A DNA stretch of 10,775 bases, from the NCBI GenBank assembly GCA_022712815.1, contig JAFLJW010000304.1, forward strand, positions 1 through 10,775. Direction: 5' to 3'. A program made the translations under genes and the position numbers. The notes under the pieces are model-generated. The model was given only the letters and a program-made list of their open reading frames with translations, had not been told where the DNA came from and ran no database searches. The DNA is from Pseudodesulfovibrio sp. GTDB lineage: Bacteria; Desulfobacterota; Desulfovibrionia; Desulfovibrionales; Desulfovibrionaceae. Positions 1 through 4,839 of this stretch are shown piece after piece (position 1 is the stretch's first letter; every line of letters begins with the position of its first letter).

Positions 1-1
1 C

Positions 2-1066
2 ACGCCGGACGATTACGTCTGGATTCAGGATTACCACCTCATGCATCAGGCTTTTTTTCTGAAAAGTATGGGGGTCAGGCGCAAGACCGGATTTTTCCTG
101 CATATCCCGTTTCCCACACCTGATATTTTCATGAAGCTTCCATGGCGGTGGAAGCTCATCCAGGCCCTGACCGAGTTCGACCTTGTGGGCTTCCAGACCA
201 TTCAGGACAGGAAGAATTTTGCAAGGTGTCTCAAAAAACTCATGCCGGAGGCAAAGATCGAGGGGCGAGGGGCCGTGGTCACCGTGGATATGGGCAACCG
301 TCAATTCAGGCTCGGCGCGTTTCCCATATCAATTGATTTCAACCAATTTTCGGAGATGGCCGAAAAACCGGAAGTCGCGCAAAAGGCCTTTGAACTCAAG
401 GAAGCCCTGCGGCATCGCAAGATCATCCTTGGCGTGGACAGGCTCGATTACACCAAGGGTATCCCGGAACGCATCCGTTCATTCCAGACCTTGTTGCGCC
501 GATTCCCCGATCTGAGAGGACGAGTTAATTTCATCCAAATCGCTGTGCCCAGCCGCGAAGAAGTGGATGAATACAAGGAGCTTCGGATCGAGATCGAACA
601 GCTCGTAGGTCGTGTTAACGGAGAATTTTCATTCCCCGGATGGGTGCCGGTTCATTATCATTACAGAAATCTGCCACATGACGAACTTGTCGCCTACTAC
701 GTGGCGGCTGACATTGGCTTGGTCACTCCCTTGCGCGACGGCATGAACCTTGTTGCCAAGGAGTATTGCGCCTGCAACACATCGGAAGACGGCGTGCTTG
801 TGCTCAGTGAATTTGCCGGGGCCGCGGCCCAGCTTCAGAATGATGCCTACCTGGTGAATCCCTATGACATGGACGGCATCGCCAAAGCCCTGCATCGCGC
901 CCTGCACTGGGAAAAGGAAGAACGCTGCTCCCACATGACGAAACTGCGTGATCAGATTCGCCGGAACAATATCTACTGGTGGGTAGATTCCTTTCTCCAG
1001 GCCGGGTTCTCCAAGACCCTCGGCGACTTCCCGGCGATGGAGAGCGTCCACTTTGACAGGACATAG
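2..1066 (+). CDS. otsA: Trehalose-6-phosphate synthase (GT20), 5'-truncated by window edge
   Basis: The reading frame is open from the first complete codon at base 2, so the true start lies upstream. The 354 visible residues are the C-terminal three quarters of a glycosyltransferase family 20 enzyme. Members transfer glucose from a nucleotide sugar to glucose-6-phosphate, giving trehalose-6-phosphate in the cytoplasm for osmotic and stress protection. Visible signatures are WIQDYHLM at the left edge, FFLHIPFPTPDIF, then VDRLDYTKG (fragment residues ~145-153), whose Arg and Lys bind donor phosphate in E. coli OtsA, and RDGMNLVAKEY (~245-255), the donor-binding acidic loop. The fold ends normally with VNPYDMDGIAKALHRAL and a short tail, so the 3' end is intact. 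No trehalose phosphatase (OtsB) is fused or follows; it could lie upstream. Glucosylglycerol-phosphate synthase belongs to the same family and cannot be excluded. I am sure of the family and less sure of the acceptor. Confidence 0.93.
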   Translation, partial: TPDDYVWIQDYHLMHQAFFLKSMGVRRKTGFFLHIPFPTPDIFMKLPWRWKLIQALTEFDLVGFQTIQDRKNFARCLKKLMPEAKIEGRGAVVTVDMGNRQFRLGAFPISIDFNQFSEMAEKPEVAQKAFELKEALRHRKIILGVDRLDYTKGIPERIRSFQTLLRRFPDLRGRVNFIQIAVPSREEVDEYKELRIEIEQLVGRVNGEFSFPGWVPVHYHYRNLPHDELVAYYVAADIGLVTPLRDGMNLVAKEYCACNTSEDGVLVLSEFAGAAAQLQNDAYLVNPYDMDGIAKALHRALHWEKEERCSHMTKLRDQIRRNNIYWWVDSFLQAGFSKTLGDFPAMESVHFDRT

Positions 1067-1090
1067 GAGCATCCTTTTCTCTGACCGATT

Positions 1091-1122
1091 GAGCCTGCCG
1101 CGTCTTTGGGGTAGGCTCTTTT
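1091..1122 (+). terminator. Intrinsic terminator-like hairpin between GT20 gene and zinc-ribbon gene
   Basis: The 9-bp stem GAGCCTGCC / GGTAGGCTC (one G-U pair) has a 10-nt loop and is followed directly by TTTT. It sits 24 nt after the GT20 stop and is a plausible terminator for that gene. The T-tract is short (4 T then C) and the ATG of the next gene begins 2 nt after it. Read-through may therefore feed the downstream gene, and the hairpin contains that gene's only candidate ribosome binding site. Confidence 0.6.
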
Positions 1123-1123
1123 C

Positions 1124-1357
1124 ATGCTGACCCTCAAATGCGCTGACTGCCGCCGCAAGCTTTGGAAATATCACAAGATAGGGAAGGGCGAAGTCCACCG
1201 TTGCCACAAGGACCGGATCAAGAAGGTCTGGAATATGGAAGAACGGGATGGAAAGGTCTATTGCCCGTGCGGCAGGGCCGTGGGCATTGATCGCGGCAGC
1301 TATTACACAATGGACAAAAAAGCGTTTACCTACAAAGGGACGAAGACGAACAATTAG
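1124..1357 (+). CDS. Small zinc-ribbon protein of unknown function (77 aa)
   Basis: This is a 77-residue basic protein with cysteines arranged as a zinc ribbon or knuckle: CADC (6-9), RCH (26-28) and CPCG (47-50). I do not recognise a named family with certainty, but the Cys pattern and strong Lys/Arg content (KVHRCHKDRIKKV-type stretch) suggest a metal-stabilised nucleic-acid or protein binder. The start is forced: an in-frame TAG lies at 1112-1114 and no other start codon falls between it and ATG 1124. The only Shine-Dalgarno-like bases are GTAGG at 1111-1115, about 8 nt before the ATG and inside the 3' arm of the preceding hairpin. The gene converges on the GGDEF gene, and the two stop codons overlap by 4 nt. 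It could be read from GT20 read-through; no promoter fits in the 57-bp gap that I can see. Confidence 0.7.
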   Translation: MLTLKCADCRRKLWKYHKIGKGEVHRCHKDRIKKVWNMEERDGKVYCPCGRAVGIDRGSYYTMDKKAFTYKGTKTNN

Positions 1358-2286
1358 TTTTCTCCGTCCGCGATCATATCCCCGTAAAAAGCGAAGTTGT
1401 TCTTGCCACCGCGCTTGACACGATACATGGCCTGATCAGCGGCCTCCATAAGTCCTTCCACGGTATCGGCATCAGTGGGAAAGACGGCAATACCCATGGA
1501 TGCGCCGGTATTAACGCGCTGGGCGTCAATGACGTAGTGGGATCGGAGCCGCTCCACTAGCTGACCAGCTATTCCGGCAGCAAAGTCATGGTCTGGCGAC
1601 TTGGGCAGGACCACGATAAATTCATCCCCGCCTTGGCGATATGTGGTTCCCTGCTGGCCGACCACATAGTTCATGCGCCGGGCGGCACGTACCAAAAGGG
1701 TGTCACCAGCTTTATGTCCAAGTGTGTCATTGACTTTCTTGAATCCATCCAGGTCAATGAATAAAATAGCACCCTTGGCTTCGGCTTCCAGAGCCTGGGA
1801 AAGCACTTCGGGCAGGGCTTCCTCAAGAGCCAACCTGTTGGGCAGGCCTGTGAGCACGTCCCGGTAGGCGAGCTGGTGGGCACAGTCTTCTTTCTCAGGG
1901 TCCCGAACCGTACAGAAGTAGGCATTGTGATCCGGCGAAAAAATAACGTTCCAGTTGAGCTTTTTGTACTTGTCTTTCTTACCCAGAAAACGGAAGGAGA
2001 ACACTGTGGACCCAATATCCGAGGTGATGAGCTTTTGCATGTCCGCAAGGGCTCGTTCCCGGTCATCGAAATGAATATGCTCCATGAGGTAGTCCCCCTG
2101 AAGATCTTCGCGGGAGATACCCGTGGCCCGCTCCCAATGGGTATTGACATCCTCGAACTGGCCGTCCAGCGAGATGACCGCGCACATGTCCGGCGATAGC
2201 GAGAGCCATGCGTAGCGTTCAACGTAGAACAGCCGTTCCAGCAGATAGGGGTCATTACATTCATTGATGAGCCAATTCAAATCCAT
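1354..2286 (-). CDS. PAS-GGDEF diguanylate cyclase, soluble
   Basis: The 310-residue protein has no signal peptide or membrane segment. A PAS sensor domain spans roughly residues 28-130 (DMCAVISLDGQFEDVN, then ATGISREDLQGDYLMEHIH), followed by a GGDEF domain at ~140-305 starting at the DVLTGLPNR motif (143-151). The metal/nucleotide site is visible as FIDLDGFKKVNDTLGH (176-191) and the signature as RQGGDEF (217-223). The catalytic site is therefore intact and should make c-di-GMP from two GTP. The allosteric inhibitory RxxD motif, normally five residues before GGDEF, is absent: the position reads GQQG. Product inhibition at the I-site is therefore not expected. No EAL or HD-GYP domain is attached. 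The PAS ligand is unknown. The upstream ribosome binding site is poor, but the product begins at a sensible point and no better start is seen. Confidence 0.92.
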   Translation of the reverse strand: MDLNWLINECNDPYLLERLFYVERYAWLSLSPDMCAVISLDGQFEDVNTHWERATGISREDLQGDYLMEHIHFDDRERALADMQKLITSDIGSTVFSFRFLGKKDKYKKLNWNVIFSPDHNAYFCTVRDPEKEDCAHQLAYRDVLTGLPNRLALEEALPEVLSQALEAEAKGAILFIDLDGFKKVNDTLGHKAGDTLLVRAARRMNYVVGQQGTTYRQGGDEFIVVLPKSPDHDFAAGIAGQLVERLRSHYVIDAQRVNTGASMGIAVFPTDADTVEGLMEAADQAMYRVKRGGKNNFAFYGDMIADGEN

Positions 2287-2354
2287 GACTTGTGCTTACA
2301 ACTTTTGTGGTCCGGTAGCCAGAAAAAAACTGTATTTATGAATCATGGTGTTTT

Positions 2355-2424
2355 TTTATTTAGGAATAAATCTTGTATTCCCGAGCTTTGGGACAGATAA
2401 ACAGGTTGACACTTGTCGAAGTGT
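2355..2424. repeat. Cluster of inverted repeats in the divergent promoter region
   Basis: Between the GGDEF gene (minus) and the exported-protein gene (plus) lie overlapping perfect inverted repeats: TTTATT-TAGG-AATAAA (2355-2370), GGAATA-N7-TATTCC (2363-2381) and ACACTT-GTCG-AAGTGT (2409-2424). The last overlaps a consensus -35-like TTGACA at 2406-2411, but no good -10 follows at the usual distance. These could be operators or RNA hairpins in the 5' leader of the plus-strand gene. In AT-rich DNA the first two could be chance. Confidence 0.35.
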
Positions 2425-2474
2425 TCGTGAAAGTGATGGAAACTGCACACCATCGAGCGCGCAGATACTGAGAG

Positions 2475-2482
2475 AAAAGGAG
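2475..2482 (+). promoter_or_regulatory. Strong RBS fixing a TTG start
   Basis: AAAAGGAG lies 6 nt before TTG 2489. The longer reading with ATG at 2345 has no ribosome binding site and would put about 48 non-signal-like residues before a textbook signal peptide. This RBS therefore decides the start. Confidence 0.8.
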
Positions 2483-2488
2483 CCTGGT

Positions 2489-2959
2489 TTGAAAAAGTTC
2501 GTACTTGTCCCCATTGCCTTGCTGGTTCTTCTGTTAATGACTTCCCTGTCCTGCTTTGCCTTGGCCGAGGCTGAAGAGTGCAACTCGATTCCCTGGGGTG
2601 ACCCCCTGACAACTGTTGAACAGCTCTCCTTTTCCCACGCTGCCGGTGGAATCAAATATTATACTGTCAACAAGGTCGAGGCCTGCGGCATCGCCATGAT
2701 CGAGGACACCCGTGTGACCTACGGATTCAGCAAAGGCAAGCTTTACACCACAATCGTCGAGATCGACAAAGCCAAAGACATCAAGAACGTCATATCCATT
2801 CTCATGGACAGCTATGGCTTGCCCAACCACAAGAAAGAAGATGGATGGGACATCTATCGCTGGGAAAATGACGACCTCAAGATCAAACTCAAGAGTCAGT
2901 ATTCCACTGACCGCATCAAGATCGGTACGTACTACAAACCGCTGATACCCAAAGAATAA
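2489..2959 (+). CDS. Small exported protein of unknown function (156 aa)
   Basis: Read from TTG 2489, the protein begins MKKFVLVPIALLVLLLM, a classical Sec signal peptide, with a type I cleavage site after FALA (residue 26). C22 inside the signal is not in a good lipobox (SLSC lacks an aliphatic residue at -3), so a lipoprotein is unlikely. The mature part is about 130 residues with two cysteines (ECNS, EACG), which could form a disulfide in the periplasm. It starts with an IPWGDPLTTVEQL segment and continues with beta-strand-like pieces such as VTYGFSKGKLYTTIVEI and a helix-plus-PDY-like piece, ILMDSYGLPN. This pattern resembles small exported proteins common in proteobacteria, but I cannot assign a named family or function. 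It has no operon partner: the gene is flanked by a divergent gene and a 390-bp gap. Confidence 0.75.
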   Translation: MKKFVLVPIALLVLLLMTSLSCFALAEAEECNSIPWGDPLTTVEQLSFSHAAGGIKYYTVNKVEACGIAMIEDTRVTYGFSKGKLYTTIVEIDKAKDIKNVISILMDSYGLPNHKKEDGWDIYRWENDDLKIKLKSQYSTDRIKIGTYYKPLIPKE

Positions 2960-3205
2960 CAGTTTATCCGGGTTGAGCGTTTTTTTGAGGAAAATAGAAA
3001 AATAGAAAAAGAGAGAAGACGTAGCTATGGCTACGTCTGCGCTCCATTTTCACATTCTGCCTTGCCCTTTAAAAAAAAGTTGCTCAAGCTCGTGACGATG
3101 TCTAGTCGTAGACACCCTTAATCATTTGATTTTTCACTTTTTTTACTTCTCATCTTCTCCCTTTATCCTCTGTCATCCAAGTTTTGAATTTAATAAAACT
3201 AGAGG

Positions 3206-3235
3206 AAAAGGTGCTAAATTTGAACACCTTTTTTT
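3206..3235 (+). terminator. Intrinsic terminator, orphan (about 250 nt from nearest upstream gene)
   Basis: The stem AAAAGGTG (3206-3213) pairs with CACCTTTT (3225-3232) around an 11-nt loop and runs into a T-tract ending at 3235. The A-run on the 5' side would also give a short U-tract in the minus direction, though nothing there needs it. It ends whatever transcript crosses 2960-3205 and insulates cheV from upstream transcription. Confidence 0.75.
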
Positions 3236-3293
3236 GTTCCCTGTTCCAGATGTCAGAAAAAGTAGTGTCATGAATATAAAAAAATCATTCATC

Positions 3294-3320
3294 TAAAGCA
3301 CGGAGTCGTGATAGTGGTAA
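3294..3320 (+). promoter_or_regulatory. Candidate sigma-28 (flagellar-type) promoter for cheV
   Basis: TAAAGCAC at 3294-3301 is followed, with the correct 11-nt gap, by AGTGGTAA at 3313-3320. The FliA consensus known from enterics is TAAAGTTT-N11-GCCGATAA. The -35 matches in five of eight positions and the -10 in four of eight, so this is only a candidate. It fits the chemotaxis role of the gene and would give a leader of about 25 nt containing the palindrome TGCATATGCA and the ribosome binding site TAAGGAGG. Confidence 0.3.
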
Positions 3321-3352
3321 AAGTATCGTTGCATATGCACTAAGGAGGAATC

Positions 3353-4309
3353 ATGAGTCAGACGGATATTCTGTTGGAAGCAGGCACCAATGAGCTTGAA
3401 ATAATTGAATTCTTTACAAAGGAAAAGATTGGAGAAGAGATAGAAACGCACTATTTCGGTGTCAATGTGGCCAAAGTGCTTGAAGTTGTCGAGGCCCCGG
3501 ACGGCCTGGAAGGCTCGGAAGCGGCTGCCCACCCGAGTTTCCTTGGAACCATCCCGTTGCGCGACTTGATTCTCCCTGTTGTTGATCTGAGTATCTGGCT
3601 TGGTGTTGAGAGGGCTCAGGAAGCCAATGAGCCGATTATCGTGACTGAATTCAATGCCATGATCACTGGTTTCCTCGTTTCAGGTGTGACTCAGATTCAC
3701 AGGATAAACTGGAAAGACGTCGAGTCGCCCAACAAATATTTTTCAAGCATGCACACCAATTGCATCACCGGCACAGTGAAAATTAGTGAGCATTTTGTTC
3801 TGATGCTTGATCTGGAGCAGGTGCTGGCTGACCTTGATGAGTCGGGGAATACGCAGACTACTTTGAGCAGTGTGGTTTCCGAAGAGCGATACCGGGTCCT
3901 TATCGCCGATGACTCCACTTCGGTTCGTGACTTGCTGCAACGAAATTTTAGCAACGCCAACTTCGAGGTGGGCGTGGTGGGCGATGGTGCTGAAGCATGG
4001 TCCAGACTTTTGACCATCAAGGAAAAAGCCCTGGAAGAAGGCAAAAGTCCCCTTGATTACATCGACGCCGTGGTCTCGGATGTTGAGATGCCACAGATGG
4101 ATGGCTACACGCTGACCCGCCGTATCAAGGAGGACCCGATCCTCAAGGTGCTGCCGGTAACGTTATTCTCTTCCCTGATCTCGAAGAGCGTACTGCACAA
4201 AGGCAAGGCCGTCATGGCCGACGCGCAGGTGACCAAACCGGAATTCAATGGCTTGACAGAAAAGGTCATTGAATTGATCAGGACCTGGAACCCGGAAGCT
4301 GCCTCTTAA
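3353..4309 (+). CDS. cheV: Chemotaxis protein CheV (CheW domain plus receiver)
   Basis: The 318-residue protein has an N-terminal CheW-like coupling domain (about 15-162; HYFGVNVAKVLEVVEAP, LGTIPLRDLILPVVDLSIWLG) and a C-terminal receiver domain (about 180-312). The receiver has the acidic pair D186/D187 (VLIADDSTSVRDLL), the predicted phosphoacceptor D243 (VVSDVEMPQMDGYTL), S273 at the switch position and K295 (VTKPEF). CheV links chemoreceptors to the CheA kinase and adjusts the response when CheA phosphorylates its receiver. The ADAQVTKPEF ending of the receiver is typical of the family. The start is secure: TAAGGAGGAA is placed directly before ATG 3353. It lies alone, not in a che operon, and its stop overlaps the stop of the convergent DUF2325 gene by 4 nt. 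CheA, CheR and CheB must be elsewhere in the genome. Confidence 0.95.
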   Translation: MSQTDILLEAGTNELEIIEFFTKEKIGEEIETHYFGVNVAKVLEVVEAPDGLEGSEAAAHPSFLGTIPLRDLILPVVDLSIWLGVERAQEANEPIIVTEFNAMITGFLVSGVTQIHRINWKDVESPNKYFSSMHTNCITGTVKISEHFVLMLDLEQVLADLDESGNTQTTLSSVVSEERYRVLIADDSTSVRDLLQRNFSNANFEVGVVGDGAEAWSRLLTIKEKALEEGKSPLDYIDAVVSDVEMPQMDGYTLTRRIKEDPILKVLPVTLFSSLISKSVLHKGKAVMADAQVTKPEFNGLTEKVIELIRTWNPEAAS

Positions 4310-4587
4310 GAAGTAGCTTCAGTCAGGCATTTCCTGAGGGTGCTGATTCCACAGGAATGGCACATGATCACCGGGGTGTTCGTGCCGTGCAATGCGGACA
4401 GAACATCTTTTCTTGCCTTGTGCGAAACCTTGTTGGTGAAAAGCACGACAAAATCAACTTTACCCAATGATTTGGAGATCTTCCTTTCCTTTCCGGTGTA
4501 GCATTTGAGTTTGACACCCTTACGAGCGGCTTCGTTCATGTAATCCCGTTTCAGCCTGTCCATTCCGCCAACTAATGCTGCGCACAT
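4306..4587 (-). CDS. DUF2325 family small protein, probably Fur/iron-controlled
   Basis: This 93-residue protein matches the pattern of DUF2325 proteins: N-terminal ALVGGMDRLKRDY, a central VDFVVLFTNKVSHKAR containing the conserved VSH, and a C-terminal VIMCHSCGISTLRKCL. The fold is expected to be a small alpha/beta domain resembling a receiver or P-loop-less Rossmann unit. The biochemical function of the family is not established to my knowledge. Five cysteines (C2, C29, C76, C79, C87) and the HSCG motif could bind metal or respond to redox, which is inference. The start is supported by GGGGAG 7 nt before the ATG. The promoter just upstream has a perfect -35 and a 19-bp palindrome of Fur-box type, so expression is probably repressed when iron is plentiful. 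It converges on cheV with overlapping stop codons and no terminator between. Confidence 0.8.
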   Translation of the reverse strand: MCAALVGGMDRLKRDYMNEAARKGVKLKCYTGKERKISKSLGKVDFVVLFTNKVSHKARKDVLSALHGTNTPVIMCHSCGISTLRKCLTEATS

Positions 4588-4608
4588 AGCCTAACTCCCC
4601 TCATTGAT

Positions 4609-4627
4609 ATTGAAAATCATTTTCAAT
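4609..4627 (-). promoter_or_regulatory. Perfect 19-bp palindrome, Fur-box type operator
   Basis: ATTGAAAAT-C-ATTTTCAAT is a perfect 9-1-9 inverted repeat. Its core TGAAAAT-N-ATTTTCA differs from the 7-1-7 Fur consensus TGATAAT-N-ATTATCA at one base per half-site. It overlaps the -10 and expected start point of the DUF2325 promoter, where a repressor would block RNA polymerase. Other FUR-family or unrelated repressors are possible; Fur is the simplest reading. Confidence 0.7.
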
Positions 4628-4655
4628 TACTATGAGAAGGAGAAAGATTTGTCAA
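4626..4655 (-). promoter_or_regulatory. Sigma-70 promoter of the DUF2325 gene
   Basis: On the minus strand a perfect -35 TTGACA (4650-4655) is followed by AGTAAT (4626-4631, 18-nt spacer) or TAGTAA (17-nt spacer) as -10. The -10 runs into the Fur-like palindrome. Transcription would begin about 30 nt upstream of the ATG. Confidence 0.65.
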
Positions 4656-4839
4656 CTACCATTTACTCTATTTTTTTCTTCGGGTGAACGAATGGGTGAT
4701 AGAGTCAGGATTATTCCTGGTTATTACCGATTCCACGAGACATGATTTGTAGTTAAGGCGAACCTATAGTCGGGGCTATAAAAGTTAAGGGGCTGTCCTC
4801 CAGGTGAAGTCGGCAGCTAATTATCGGCAATTATCAGAG

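Larger units (their letters stand above)
2960..3352. other. 393-bp gene-free region with hairpins, purine and pyrimidine tracts and an orphan terminator
   Basis: No coding frame with a ribosome binding site is visible. In order, the region holds an A/G-rich tract (about 2987-3017, with GAAAATA-like units at a 7-8-nt period) and a perfect 9-bp hairpin AGACGTAGC-TATG-GCTACGTCT (3017-3038). A second hairpin TGTCTA-GTCG-TAGACA follows (3099-3114), then a T/C-rich tract (about 3127-3178) partly complementary to the A/G tract (GAGAAGA / TCTTCTC). An intrinsic terminator lies at 3206-3235. Then comes the cheV promoter region, with a small inverted repeat ATGAAT/ATTCAT (3270-3292) and a 10-bp palindrome TGCATATGCA (3330-3339). 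It may be a long 3' UTR of the exported-protein gene, or it may hold a small RNA. Confidence 0.5.
4588..4839. other. 252-bp gap between two minus-strand genes
   Basis: Apart from the DUF2325 promoter and operator, I see only minor symmetries: CAGGA-TTAT-TCCTG, the pair TATAG/CTATA around TCGGGG, and a repeated AATTATC in the first 20 nt downstream of the beta-helix stop. No convincing terminator for the beta-helix gene and no coding frame with a ribosome binding site are visible. Confidence 0.4.

Noticed and set aside
629..1207. 192-codon minus-strand open frame opposite the GT20 gene
   Set aside because: It is antisense to a well-supported enzyme frame, has no family-like composition, and overlaps the intergenic hairpin; a shadow of codon bias.
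2345..2488. Upstream ATG extension of the exported-protein gene
   Set aside because: No RBS, runs through the inverted-repeat cluster, and would place 48 residues ahead of a clean signal peptide; TTG 2489 has a strong RBS.
2987..3017. A/G-rich tract as a microsatellite or phase-variable repeat
   Set aside because: The GAAAATA-like units differ in length and are outside any gene; too irregular for slipped-strand phase variation.
3316..3332. Possible sigma-54 promoter (GG...GC) before cheV
   Set aside because: The GG and GC elements are 13 nt apart rather than 10, so the site is not valid.
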